From Rhodospirillales bacterium (lineage in GTDB: Bacteria; Pseudomonadota; Alphaproteobacteria; Rhodospirillales; Defluviicoccaceae), in NCBI GenBank assembly GCA_016793925.1, contig JAEULH010000087.1:36481-100480 (forward strand): a DNA stretch of 64,000 bases. The letters run 5' to 3'. This document shows, piece by piece, positions 8,939 to 17,610 of this stretch (position 1 is the first letter of the stretch; each line of letters begins with the position of its first letter). Position numbers and translations under genes: made by a program. The notes under the pieces are model-generated. The model was not told the DNA's origin. It did no database searches and was given only the letters and a program-made list of their open reading frames with translations.

Positions 8939-9790
8939 TCAGGAGCCTTCGCGCCGATGCAGGAAGGCCAGACGTTCGAACAGATGGATATCCTGCTCGT
9001 TCTTCAGAAGCGCGCCGTACAGCGGCGGGATCAGCTTGCGGCTATCCCCGGCGCGCAAGGCTTCGGGCGGCACGTCTTCGGCGAGCAGCAGCTTGAGCCA
9101 ATCGAGCAGCTCCGAAGTCGACGGCTTTTTCTTCATCCCCGGCACATCCCGGATCTCGAAGAACACGGTCAGCGCGTCATGAACCAGCCGCTTCTGAATC
9201 CCGGGATAATGGACGTCGACAATGCGCTCCATCGTCTCGCGGTCCGGGAACCGGATGTAGTGGAAGAAGCAGCGGCGCAGGAACGCGTCCGGCAACTCCT
9301 TCTCGTTGTTGGAGGTGATGACGACGATCGGCCGTTGCCGGGCGACCACGGTCGCCTTCGTCTCGTAGACGTGAAACTCCATCCGGTCGAGTTCCAGCAG
9401 CAGGTCGTTCGGAAACTCGATGTCGGCCTTGTCGATCTCGTCGATCAGCAGCACCGGCCGGACTTCGCTGGCGAATGCCTCCCACAGCCGGCCCTTGACG
9501 ATGTAGTTGCCGATGTCGTGGACGCGGGGGTCGCCGAGCTGCGAGTCCCGCAGTCGGGCGACGGCGTCATACTCGTAAAGTCCCTGCTGTGCCTTCGTCG
9601 TCGATTTGATGTGCCACTGGATCAGCGGCGTTGCGAGCGCCTTGGCGATCTCGTGGGCGAGAATGGTCTTGCCGGTGCCGGGCTCGCCCTTCACCAGCAA
9701 CGGCCGCTCCAATGTCACGGAGGCATTGACCGCGACCATCAGGTCCTCGGTCGCGACGTAGGTGTCGGTGCCTTCGAAACGCTTGCTCAT
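8939..9790 (-). CDS. MoxR family AAA+ ATPase
   Basis: A 283-residue AAA+ ATPase. Walker A GEPGTGKT is at residues 35-42, Walker B is VLLIDEIDKAD, and the sensor region is VVITSNNEKELPDAFLRRCF. It starts at the ATG at 9790 with GAGG upstream; the in-frame extension to 10036 runs antisense-like Arg-rich sequence and is rejected. The gene precedes the CoxE-like VWA gene by 20 bases, the common MoxR-VWA pairing. Role: ATP-driven remodelling of an unidentified client enzyme in the cytoplasm. Confidence 0.93.
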   Translation of the reverse strand: MSKRFEGTDTYVATEDLMVAVNASVTLERPLLVKGEPGTGKTILAHEIAKALATPLIQWHIKSTTKAQQGLYEYDAVARLRDSQLGDPRVHDIGNYIVKGRLWEAFASEVRPVLLIDEIDKADIEFPNDLLLELDRMEFHVYETKATVVARQRPIVVITSNNEKELPDAFLRRCFFHYIRFPDRETMERIVDVHYPGIQKRLVHDALTVFFEIRDVPGMKKKPSTSELLDWLKLLLAEDVPPEALRAGDSRKLIPPLYGALLKNEQDIHLFERLAFLHRREGS

Positions 9791-9906
9791 GACGGGTGCC
9801 TCGCGCAGTGACCTGGCGATCAGCGTAGTGACGCCGTGGGAGCGCTTCAAGGCGCGAGCGCGAATGTTCCTGCGATGGGCCCGCGCCGGCGTTAGCCAGT
9901 CCGCCC

Positions 9907-10467
9907 CTATTTCTTCACGTCGGCGGCGACCTGCATGCGGATGATCTTGTCGGGGTTGGTCACCGCCCCGTTCTGCGCCTCGTTGCCGCGCTTGATGGCG
10001 TCGACGTATTCCATGCCGTCGACGACCTGTCCCCATACCGTGTACTGACCGTTGAGGAACGGCGCCGGTGCGAAGCAGATGAAGAATTGCGAGTCGCCGC
10101 TGTCCGGGCTGGCCGACCTGGCCATGCCGACGGTGCCGCGCTCGAACGGGGCCTTGCTGAACTCCGCCGGCAACTTCGTTCCCGAACCGCCGGTGCCGTT
10201 GCCCAGCGGATCGCCGGTCTGGGCCATGAAGCCGTCGATGACGCGATGGAAAACGAGGCCGTCGTAGAAGCCCTCACGCACCAGCGTTCTGATCCGCGCG
10301 ACGTGTTTCGGCGCCAGGTCGGGCCGCATTTCGATGACGACGCGGCCGTCCTTCAGGTCCATGAACAGCGTGTTCTCGGGATCGGCGGCCTTGGCGGCGC
10401 CGCCGCCGCTCACGGCAAGCGCGCCGGCGAGGCAGATGGCGAGGTAGGGGATCGAGTCGTGGAGCAT
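9907..10467 (-). CDS. Periplasmic cyclophilin-type peptidyl-prolyl isomerase
   Basis: A 186-residue PPIase with a signal peptide (residues 1-27, ending GGAAKAADP). Cyclophilin motifs are present: FHRVIDGFMAQTGDP, GMARSASPDSGDSQFFI and LNGQYTVWGQVVDGM. It catalyses cis-trans isomerisation at proline bonds and probably assists folding of exported proteins. It lies 116 bases upstream of moxR on the same strand, and divergent from pyk with a 248-base gap that should hold both promoters. Confidence 0.93.
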   Translation of the reverse strand: MLHDSIPYLAICLAGALAVSGGGAAKAADPENTLFMDLKDGRVVIEMRPDLAPKHVARIRTLVREGFYDGLVFHRVIDGFMAQTGDPLGNGTGGSGTKLPAEFSKAPFERGTVGMARSASPDSGDSQFFICFAPAPFLNGQYTVWGQVVDGMEYVDAIKRGNEAQNGAVTNPDKIIRMQVAADVKK

Positions 10468-10715
10468 GGCTGGGCCTTTCGCTGGCGGATACGAGCTGGC
10501 GGGAACCGATAACCGCAGAGCCCGCCTCCGCGTCGGGCCGTTGCCGTCGGTGTCGCCAGCCTAACCGATCCGGCGGCGAAGTCCACCCGCGCGCGCAGCA
10601 GAGACACGTCTGGCGAACGGGGAAGGGCGCCGCCGGGATGGTCCGTACGCCGGTCCGGTCGGCGACAACTTCGCGCTGGCGCCGTTGCCGGCGAGTGCCT
10701 AATATCCGTTTCGCC

Positions 10716-12128
10716 ATGCGCCGAAACCGCCGCACCAAAATTGTCGCCACCCTTGGTCCGAGCAGCTGCACCGAAGGTGTTATCCATCGCCTTGTCGAGC
10801 GGGGCGCCGACGTCTTTCGTCTCAATTTCAGTCACGGCACGCATGAGAGTCACGCGGACCTGCTGCGGCTGATCCGCGCCGCCGAGGTCCATCATCGGGT
10901 CCCGCTCGGCGTGTTCGCCGACCTGCAGGGGCCGAAACTGCGCCTCGGCACCTTCGCCGATGGACCGGTTCGGGTCGAGGCCGGCGCCAAGTTCCGCCTC
11001 GATCTCGACGAAACGCCGGGGGACGGGCGTCGCGCGCCGCTGCCCCATCCCGAAATTTTCGCCGTCTGCAAACAGGGCACGACCCTGCTTCTCGACGACG
11101 GGAAGGTCAGACTTCAGGTCGTCGACAGCGCCGCCGACCATGCCGACACGAAAGTGCTGACCGGCGGGGTTCTGTCCGACCACAAGGGCGTCAATCTTCC
11201 CGACGTCGTCCTCCAGGTTTCGCCGCTGACGGCCAAGGATCGCGCCGATCTCGAGTTCGCCCTCGGGCTCGGCATCACCACGGTCGCCCTGTCCTTCGTC
11301 CAGCGCCCGGCAGACCTCGACGAGGCCCACGAGCTGATCGGCGATCGCGCCACGATCATCGCCAAGATCGAGAAGCCGTCGGCGATCGAGCATCTCTACA
11401 GCATCGTCGAGCGGGCCGACACGGTGATGGTCGCGCGTGGGGATCTCGGCGTCGAGATGCCGCCGGAGGACGTGCCGGCCCTGCAGAAGCGGATCATCCG
11501 CGCCTGCCGCTACGCCGGAAAGCCGGTGATCGTCGCGACGCAGATGCTGGAGTCGATGATGGTGGCGCCGGCGCCGACCCGCGCCGAGGCGTCCGACGTC
11601 GCCAGCGCCGTCTACGAGGGCGTCGACGCGGTCATGCTGTCGGGCGAGTCCGCTGCCGGGCGCTATCCGGTCGAGGCCGTCTCGATGATGGACCGGATCA
11701 TCCGCCGGACCGAGCGGGATTATCCCTATCAGCGCATCGTCGACGCCGACCGCGCCGTGCCCGAGACGACATCGGCCGACGCGATCACCGCCGCAGCGAG
11801 GCAGGTCGCCGAGACGATTTCGGCGCAGGCCATCGTCACCTTCACGGCCAGCGGTTCGACCACGCTGCGGGCGTCGCGCGAACGCCCGCCGGTGCCGATC
11901 CTGGCGCTGACGCCCTACGAGCGGATCGCGCGCAACCTGGCGCTGACCTGGGGCGTTTACCCGATCGCGGTCGACCGGTTCGAGGCGTTCGACCAGATGG
12001 TCGCCCGCGCGCTCAAGGTTGCGCTGGAAGAAGGTTTCGCCAGGGAGGGCGATCGTCTGGTGGTGACGGCCGGCCTGCCTCTCGAATCGCCGGGCACGAC
12101 GAACGCCCTGCACATCGTTACGATCTAG
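10716..12128 (+). CDS. pyk: Pyruvate kinase
   Basis: A 470-residue glycolytic enzyme converting phosphoenolpyruvate and ADP to pyruvate and ATP. Key motifs are TKIVATLGPSS at the N-terminus, FRLNFSHG, the active-site signature IIAKIEKPSAIEHL, MVARGDLGVEMP and the C-terminal MLSGESAAGRYPVEAV. The start ATG at 10716 matches the family N-terminus (MRRNRRTKIVATLGP); the longer in-frame reading to 10638 lies in the divergent promoter region. The stop TAG overlaps the GTG of the next gene by one base, so it is coupled to the AEC permease. Confidence 0.96.
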   Translation: MRRNRRTKIVATLGPSSCTEGVIHRLVERGADVFRLNFSHGTHESHADLLRLIRAAEVHHRVPLGVFADLQGPKLRLGTFADGPVRVEAGAKFRLDLDETPGDGRRAPLPHPEIFAVCKQGTTLLLDDGKVRLQVVDSAADHADTKVLTGGVLSDHKGVNLPDVVLQVSPLTAKDRADLEFALGLGITTVALSFVQRPADLDEAHELIGDRATIIAKIEKPSAIEHLYSIVERADTVMVARGDLGVEMPPEDVPALQKRIIRACRYAGKPVIVATQMLESMMVAPAPTRAEASDVASAVYEGVDAVMLSGESAAGRYPVEAVSMMDRIIRRTERDYPYQRIVDADRAVPETTSADAITAAARQVAETISAQAIVTFTASGSTTLRASRERPPVPILALTPYERIARNLALTWGVYPIAVDRFEAFDQMVARALKVALEEGFAREGDRLVVTAGLPLESPGTTNALHIVTI

Positions 12129-13027
12129 TGCCTCCCGCGTCGGCGGCCGACGTCCTTCAGAAGCTGTTTTCGATCATCGCGCCGGTGTTCGTCTGCGCTG
12201 CGATCGGCTTCATCTGGGCGAAGCGGGGGCGGGCCTACGACGTCGAGCTGGTGACGACCCTGGTGACCAGCATCGGCGCGCCCTGCCTGATTTTTCACAC
12301 CCTGGCGAACGTCGCGCTTGGAGCCGAAGGGCTTACGACGATGATGGGCGCGACGATCACGGTGATCGCCGCCTGCGCGGCGACGGGCGCTGTGATCCTG
12401 CACTTCGCCGGCCTCTCCCAGCGGGCTTTTCTGCCGACGCTGATCTTCTCGAATTCCGGCAACATGGGCATGCCGCTGTGCTACCTCGCGTTCGGCGACG
12501 CCGGGCTGGCGATGGCGATCGCGGTCTTCACGGTGTACGCGGCGATGCAGTTCACGCTCGGCGTTTCGCTTGCGTCCGGCTCGGTTTCGCTGCGGATGCT
12601 GGCGCGGGTGCCGCTGCTGTACGCGGTTCCGCTGGCGCTGGCGTTCCTGCTCACGGGCACGAAGCCGCCCGCGTGGATCAACGCCACCACATCGCTTCTC
12701 GGCGGGCTGACGATCCCGATGATGCTGATCACGCTCGGCGTCTCGCTGGCCGGGCTGGCCGTCAGCAGCGCCGGGCGCAGCCTCATGCTGGCGATGCTGC
12801 GCCTGGTCATGGGCCTCGCCTTCGGCACCGTCGTTGCCGCAGTGTTCGGCCTGGAAGGGGTGGCGCGCAGCGTTCTCATCCTCCAGGCGGCGATGCCCGT
12901 CGCCGTCTTCAATTATCTGTTCGCCGTGCGCTACAAGACCGCGCCGGCGGAGGTCGCCGGCGTGGTCGTCCTGTCGACGGCTCTCGCCTTCCTGACCCTG
13001 CCGGCGCTGCTCTGGTATGTCCTCTAG
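12128..13027 (+). CDS. AEC family (auxin efflux carrier-like) transporter
   Basis: A 299-residue membrane protein with about ten hydrophobic helices typical of the AEC family, including the paired broken-helix motifs GAPCLIFHTLANV and FSNSGNMGMPLC. Members export or exchange organic acids such as malate or malonate. The GTG start shares a base with the pyk stop (TAGTG), which argues for translational coupling. Its 3' end overlaps the rarD start by 11 bases, so pyk, this gene and rarD look like one operon. The substrate cannot be read from sequence. Confidence 0.88.
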   Translation: MPPASAADVLQKLFSIIAPVFVCAAIGFIWAKRGRAYDVELVTTLVTSIGAPCLIFHTLANVALGAEGLTTMMGATITVIAACAATGAVILHFAGLSQRAFLPTLIFSNSGNMGMPLCYLAFGDAGLAMAIAVFTVYAAMQFTLGVSLASGSVSLRMLARVPLLYAVPLALAFLLTGTKPPAWINATTSLLGGLTIPMMLITLGVSLAGLAVSSAGRSLMLAMLRLVMGLAFGTVVAAVFGLEGVARSVLILQAAMPVAVFNYLFAVRYKTAPAEVAGVVVLSTALAFLTLPALLWYVL

Positions 13028-13934
13028 AGGCGACGATCCGAAGGCGGCGGCGCCGACGAGCCAGGCCGCGATCGGCCTCGCGTGCTCCGTCGCGGCCTAT
13101 GCCTCCTGGGGATTTTTCCCGATCTACTTCAAGGCCGTCGCCGAAGCATGGCCGCTGGAAGTCATCGCCCATCGGGTCATCTGGTCGCTGGTGCTGCTCG
13201 CCGCACTGATTTCGCTGCGCCGCGGCTGGCGTCTGGTCGCTCGCGTGCTCGGCGCGCCGCGGCTGCTCCTCACGCTCGCCGGCTCCGCCGGGGTCATCTC
13301 GTTGAACTGGGGTGTCTTCATCTGGGCGGTCGACCAGGGCCGGATCCTCGAGTGCAGTCTTGGCTACTACATCAATCCGCTGGTCAGCGTGCTGCTCGGC
13401 GTGGTCGTTCTCGGCGAGCGTCTAAGGCTGGGTCAATGGCTCGCGGTCGGTCTTGCGGTCGTCGGCGTCGGCGTCCAGGTCGTCAGCTTCGGAACGCTGC
13501 CGTGGGTCGCGCTGACGCTGGCGGTCAGCTTCGCCCTCTACGGCTTGATCCGCAAGACCGCGCCGGTCGATCCGGTCAGCGGGTTGCTTATCGAAACGAT
13601 GTTGTTGTCGCCGCCGGCGCTGATTTATATCGCGGTCCTGGCATTGCAGGAGCAGGGACATTTCCTTGCGGGCAACTGGCGGCTTGATGTGCTGCTGCTG
13701 CTCTCCGGTCCGCTGACCGCGTTACCGCTGCTCCTGTTCGTCGCCGGGGCGCAACGGATCCGCCTGACGACGGTCGGTTTGCTGCAGTACATTGCCCCCA
13801 CCGGGCAATTCGCCGTTGCCGTTCTCGTTTACGAAGAACGGTTTACGCAGGCGCATCTTGTGACGTTCGCGTTCATCTGGGTGGCGCTCGCGATCTACAC
13901 CGTGAGCATCCTGCGGCGACCTCGACCGGCCTGA
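13017..13934 (+). CDS. rarD: EamA family permease RarD
   Basis: A 305-residue, ten-helix drug/metabolite transporter of the RarD type, recognised by YASWGFFPIYFKAV near the N-terminus, the motif ECSLGYYINPLVSVLLGVV and the C-terminal LLQYIAPTGQFAVAVLVYEE. RarD proteins are EamA members of unsettled substrate (named for chloramphenicol sensitivity). ATG at 13017 overlaps the previous gene by 11 bases. It converges with the hypothetical gene on the minus strand. Confidence 0.92.
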   Translation: MSSRGDDPKAAAPTSQAAIGLACSVAAYASWGFFPIYFKAVAEAWPLEVIAHRVIWSLVLLAALISLRRGWRLVARVLGAPRLLLTLAGSAGVISLNWGVFIWAVDQGRILECSLGYYINPLVSVLLGVVVLGERLRLGQWLAVGLAVVGVGVQVVSFGTLPWVALTLAVSFALYGLIRKTAPVDPVSGLLIETMLLSPPALIYIAVLALQEQGHFLAGNWRLDVLLLLSGPLTALPLLLFVAGAQRIRLTTVGLLQYIAPTGQFAVAVLVYEERFTQAHLVTFAFIWVALAIYTVSILRRPRPA

Positions 13935-14618
13935 TCTTTCGTCCGCGCCGCCTGTCGCCAGGTCGTCGCCACGGCGCTGACCATAAAGGCCGGCTGCGCC
14001 GGCGCAAAGAGGCGGCCCAGCCCTTCGACCAACCGAGGTTGCCGCCGCCGCCATGACCGTGCGCGCGCTTTCCAGTCGGATCACGTTCCGTCCGGGATCC
14101 GCTTCCGGCGGCGCCGTCCGAGCCGGCGATGCGGTGGATGCGGCGCGCGCTGGGCGAGGCCGGCTCGTTCGTTCCAGGCGGACAGCGCGGCTCCACTCGT
14201 CGAGCGCCCGTCGCAGGGCCTCGCCGACGCGCCCGCGATCGCCGACCTCGATCGGGGCAAGCAGCCGGGCTTCGACCAGAGCGTAGATGTGATCGTCGTT
14301 GAGCCAGACCGGTACGAGTTGCTCAACCTTCTCGCCGACGATCCCGTCCCGACGCTGCCGGCCGCCGCCTTCGATCACCTGCGGGCGCGCCTCGGTGCCA
14401 CGCACGAGGCGATCATTGGCCGCTTGCCGCGATCGCTCGCTGCTTGCGAGCGCGTTGTCGAGGCGAGAGACCTGGCCGCGCAAGGCAAGCAACTGGCCTC
14501 GCACACGCGCCAGTAGCGCGCTGCCGAGGAGCGCCGGCGGCTTCCACCCGCCGGCTCGGCGCTTGGAGCGCCGGGAGCCCGCCTCTTCCACTGGCAACGC
14601 CTCCTCGAGCCTGGACAC
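13895..14618 (-). CDS. Hypothetical protein, probably frameshifted
   Basis: I do not recognise this protein. From the GTG at 14618 the frame reads plausible sequence to about residue 190: a Leu/Arg/Glu-rich, coiled-coil-like start (VRGQLLALRGQVSRLDN), then LVPVWLNDDHIYALVEARL and GEALRRALDEW. That frame continues as low-quality sequence deep into rarD, with its stop at 13722. A different frame, open from 14080, reads PRLVEGLGRLFAPAQPAF and then MVSAVATTWRQAARTKDQ and stops at 13895. A single one-base shift between about 13990 and 14083, for instance in the GCC run at 14039-14052, would join both. This could be a sequencing error or a true mutation. The start codon is uncertain. Confidence 0.45.
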
Positions 14619-14751
14619 GATGTGGCGGGTACGCCGCCTTCATTGGTTGCAGGATATCGAACCGGCAGGTCGCCCGCGAGGAAAATTCGCGTAATATTAT
14701 CCTTACCGTACCCACTTCAATCTTGTAGGAAGGCAGCATAGGGGATGACCG

Positions 14752-15304
14752 ATGCCTTCCATTCTCAGCGATCCCAGGTTTCACAGCGAACAGGCGGCCT
14801 ACGCATGGGTCGAAGAGCGACTTTGGCCAAATGGCCCCGTCTGCCCGAAATGCACGGGCTCTGAGCGCATCGGCAAGCTGGCCGGCAAGAGCACTAGGTT
14901 TGGCGTCTACAAGTGCTATCGGTGCCGCAAGCCATTCCGCGTGACCGTTGGAACCATCTTTGAGGCCAGCCACATTCCGCTGCACATCTGGCTCCAGGCC
15001 ATCACCCTGGTGTCGTCGAGCAAGAAGGGCATCAGTATTCACCAGCTCCACCGCACCTTGGATATCGGCCCGAAGGCCGCTTGGTTCATGAGTCACCGAA
15101 TCCGCGAGGCCATGCGTGGCGGTGATGTGGCTCCGATGAGGGGCCAACGGTAGCGTTGTCGAGGCTTACGAAAGCTATCTGTGGCACCGATAAGCCAAAG
15201 CCTCGAAATCCAGGATCAAGCTCGGCGTCACCGACGCCATGCGCGCCGAGGCTGCGTTGCAGGGAGTGGTCGGTAAGCGATTGACCTATCCAACGGCTCA
15301 TTGA
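14752..15304 (+). pseudogene. IS1595-family transposase, decayed by frameshift and internal deletion
   Basis: The first 133 codons are a clear IS1595/ISXO2-like transposase N-terminus with a zinc ribbon (CPKC...CYRC), VGTIFEASHIPLHIWLQAI and SSKKGISIHQLHRTL. The frame then breaks near 15140. In another frame ANGSVVEAYESY continues; the expected catalytic motif is VEADES/TY, so the first DDE aspartate has become Tyr. A deletion of several hundred bases follows, and the family C-terminus reappears at about 15222-15304 as LGVTDAMRAEAALQGVVGKR and LTYPTAH, then a stop. The intact protein would be about 300 residues. The element is immobile by itself. Its terminal inverted repeats could not be identified. 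Confidence 0.85.
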
Positions 15305-15316
15305 GGATCGCCGCCA

Positions 15317-15535
15317 GTGGCTCAAAATCCAAAAACTATGGGCGATGCGAAACCCCAGAAGTGGCGGAAGATGACCCAGCAGAAGCAGTCCGTGTTGTTC
15401 ATCGAGACAGCGCGGCAGCTTGGCGTGGATGAGACGGGCGCGGAATTCGAGCGGGTGTTTGCGCAGGTCGCTTCTCCCAAGGAGACGGGCGGCGCACCCC
15501 GTGATCTGCTCAATCTCTCTCGCGAGCCCGGATAG
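15317..15535 (+). CDS. Small IS1595-associated passenger-type protein
   Basis: A 72-residue protein (PQKWRKMTQQKQSVLFIETA, then RQLGVDETGAEFERVF). From memory, short proteins of this kind often follow IS1595-family transposases in alphaproteobacteria; I could not verify this by search. It begins 12 bases after the transposase remnant stop; the GTG at 15317 has AGGA upstream, and a later ATG at 15338 is possible. Function unknown. It looks intact, unlike the transposase. Confidence 0.55.
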   Translation: MAQNPKTMGDAKPQKWRKMTQQKQSVLFIETARQLGVDETGAEFERVFAQVASPKETGGAPRDLLNLSREPG

Positions 15536-15594
15536 GTAAAGAAACCTGTCCGATTGTGGCTGGCATCCCCTCACGCGACCCCTTGGGTATGTCG

Positions 15595-16248
15595 CTATAG
15601 ATTGCGGAAGAAGTCGGCGATCCTGTCAAAAGCCGGTGCGGAAATCGGGATCAAGCTTGGCGCCTGCGCCCAAACATTTCCGAGTCCGACGCCCGGGTTC
15701 TGCCTGTGCGTCGCGGCGACCAAAGCGTGGATGCGCATCTTCGCGAATTTCTGCGGTGGCCAATTATCGGCACCCGTGCACGAGGCGAATTTGTTCACGC
15801 ATCCCGCTTCGGCCGGATGGGCGCCCGCCGCGGCGTCGAAGCATATTGTCTCAAGGGCGCCCTGCAGATCATGCCATGGCACCATCAAGACGACCACGGA
15901 TGGGGATCCGGCCGCTTTGTCGTGCGGCGTCACCGGTACGGGATAACCCCCAGCCGCGCGGAGGTGTTCAGCAACACTCTGAAACGCCGCTGTGGGGTCG
16001 GCGTCACTGTCGGCAACGATAACCAGCTCCTTCAGGCGAGGGAACGAAGTCCAGGCCCGGATTGCGAGGAGGAAGAGCCTAAAGCCATCCTTCCCACCTG
16101 GCAATTTGTGGTTCGACGGGCAGGTTATTTGCGCCGGTGGGAGTTTGCGGTCCTGATGGAGCGCGCCCAGAAAAGCTCGATCTTGCGGTCCTTCGCACAA
16201 GACCAGCCTGTCTGCCTCTATGTCGGTGAGAGCAAGTGGGTTCACCAC
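15595..16248 (-). CDS. DUF3226 (TOPRIM-like) protein of a two-gene ATPase system
   Basis: A 217-residue protein with the hallmarks of a TOPRIM-like fold: Glu19 in LVLCEGPQDRAFL and Asp80/Asp82/Asp84 in LVIVADSDAD, the acidic cluster used for metal in OLD-type nucleases and primases. The DUF3226 name is recall from family resemblance. The start is GTG at 16248, with a strong GAGGTGAG ribosome site that is the 3' end of the upstream ATPase gene (10-base gap), so the pair is translationally coupled. ATPase plus separate TOPRIM protein recalls PARIS (AriA/AriB) and split OLD/Gabija systems; a defence role is inference. The pair lies in an island with IS debris and less GC-extreme codon use. Confidence 0.75.
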   Translation of the reverse strand: MVNPLALTDIEADRLVLCEGPQDRAFLGALHQDRKLPPAQITCPSNHKLPGGKDGFRLFLLAIRAWTSFPRLKELVIVADSDADPTAAFQSVAEHLRAAGGYPVPVTPHDKAAGSPSVVVLMVPWHDLQGALETICFDAAAGAHPAEAGCVNKFASCTGADNWPPQKFAKMRIHALVAATHRQNPGVGLGNVWAQAPSLIPISAPAFDRIADFFRNL

Positions 16249-16258
16249 GCCAGATGGC

Positions 16259-17338
16259 TCACCTCACCTCACCGCCCGTTTCTATGCCGGCTTTCAGTAT
16301 ATTGCCAGGTATTTGCCGAAGCCTGCGCTTGTCATTTTCTACCCGTTCAAGGCGCCAAAGCGCCACGTCATTGATCTGGTCCCCAGCAGCATCGACCAAC
16401 GCCGCTACCCACTCTTCATCATGCGTGGAGACGAACATTTGGCAGTCCTGCTGACGCGCCATAGCGATTATGGCCCGCCAAAGTGACCCCTTATGTTTGT
16501 GAAACAGCCCGTTCTCCATTTCGTCCACGATAACAACAGAGCGGGGCCGCGACGCAACGGCCAACATCACGCCGAGGATTCGGTTAATCCCACCCGAGAC
16601 GAGATTGACTGGCAGCTTTGCCGGTACATCGCGAAGCGTAGCGTGGATCACAGGGAGCCCTCCTGAAACCTCGATGTTCAGGTCTTCGATCCAGGGATAT
16701 TCGCGCACGAAAAGCTTCACGAAATCGCGCTCGCGTCTGTTCCGGCTAAGTTCGGAGAACCTTGCGGCATTCTCGGCAGCACCAACACCTTGGTTGGCGC
16801 CGAAGAAGAAGAAGTCTGGAAGATCCTCCAACGACGCACCAAGCTGGATGCCTTGCGCCGTAATCAGTGGACTGGAGCGATGTTCCCTGCCCTGAGCATC
16901 GCGCCAAACGAACACGAGCGGGGCGACCGCACTGGGTTCGCCACCTGCCCCCGTCGGCGGAGCCGAGTCACCTGATGCGCCCTGCAAGGGGATAAGTAGC
17001 TGGCCCTCGCCGCGCGAGATGTGCAGCGACCGCGCCTCCGGGCCGCTTCCTCGAAGTTCGATCGCGATGCCCCGGTTCCAGTCGAGCCGATGGAAGTAAT
17101 CCCGCCACATGGCCTCTTCGATTGCCTTCATGGCGCCCGCCACCGCCACATCAAGCCCGCGTTGCAACCTCAGCCGAACGCTGACCTCGATATTGCTGGA
17201 CAATGCAAGGAAGAGAGCCTCAAAAAGCGCAGTTTTCCCAGCCCCATTGTCGCCAACCACGATGTTGAAGCGGCAGCACTCTTGGATATCGAGCTGAGCG
17301 AAGCACCGGAAGTTCCTAATTCTGATCGCATCGATCAT
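16259..17338 (-). CDS. AAA family (SMC/RecF-like) ATPase of the DUF3226 pair
   Basis: A 359-residue ABC-type ATPase of the AAA_15/AAA_21 class. N-terminal strand IDAIRIRNFRCF, Walker A GDNGAGKT at residues 29-36, signature LVSGGINR near 246, Walker B VVIVDEMENG near 270 and H-loop STHDEEW near 303-308. No nuclease domain follows; that part is supplied by the next gene. The start ATG at 17338 gives the usual family N-terminus; an in-frame ATG at 17434 would add 32 residues but overlaps a palindrome and has no ribosome site. Likely role: ATP-dependent sensor that controls the TOPRIM-like partner, as in PARIS or OLD systems. This is inference. Confidence 0.82.
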   Translation of the reverse strand: MIDAIRIRNFRCFAQLDIQECCRFNIVVGDNGAGKTALFEALFLALSSNIEVSVRLRLQRGLDVAVAGAMKAIEEAMWRDYFHRLDWNRGIAIELRGSGPEARSLHISRGEGQLLIPLQGASGDSAPPTGAGGEPSAVAPLVFVWRDAQGREHRSSPLITAQGIQLGASLEDLPDFFFFGANQGVGAAENAARFSELSRNRRERDFVKLFVREYPWIEDLNIEVSGGLPVIHATLRDVPAKLPVNLVSGGINRILGVMLAVASRPRSVVIVDEMENGLFHKHKGSLWRAIIAMARQQDCQMFVSTHDEEWVAALVDAAGDQINDVALWRLERVENDKRRLRQIPGNILKAGIETGGEVR

Positions 17339-17429
17339 GAGGAATCCGCTTGGCTCATAAACATTCTCGTCTTCAGCGCGGACATTAGCAGCTTGGAAAT
17401 TTCCAACTGCGTCAGGATTGCTCTTATCA

Positions 17430-17447
17430 CCCATTCGTCAGAATGGG
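17430..17447. promoter_or_regulatory. Palindrome in front of the ATPase/DUF3226 operon
   Basis: A perfect 7-bp inverted repeat CCCATTC-GTCA-GAATGGG lies about 92 bases upstream of the ATPase start at 17338 and covers the alternative ATG at 17434. It could be an operator or a small hairpin in the leader. Position is the only support. Confidence 0.35.
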
Positions 17448-17610
17448 TACGGGAAAGAAGATGGAAGGAAGATTCGCCTAAAACGACCGGGCTGGTCAAC
17501 GCGGTGGCGCCGCCGTAGAAACGCGGTGGCCGCCGCCGGAGAAGAGACCCTGCGGGGCGCAGTCGAGACCGGTCGAGGGGCCGGTCCGGAACAAGGGGGG
17601 GAGGAGCAGC

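Noticed and set aside
10410..12113. Very long minus-strand ORF opposite pyk
   Set aside because: Antisense of pyruvate kinase; composition is Arg/Gly/Asp-rich without family motifs.
13722..13894. Extension of the hypothetical minus-strand gene through rarD
   Set aside because: The main frame stays open to 13722 but is antisense to a strong rarD motif region; the shifted frame ends sensibly at 13895.
14680..14720. Possible left inverted repeat of the IS1595 element (AT-rich stretch)
   Set aside because: I looked for a matching right repeat near 15540 and found only weak similarity, so no IS ends or target duplication can be given.
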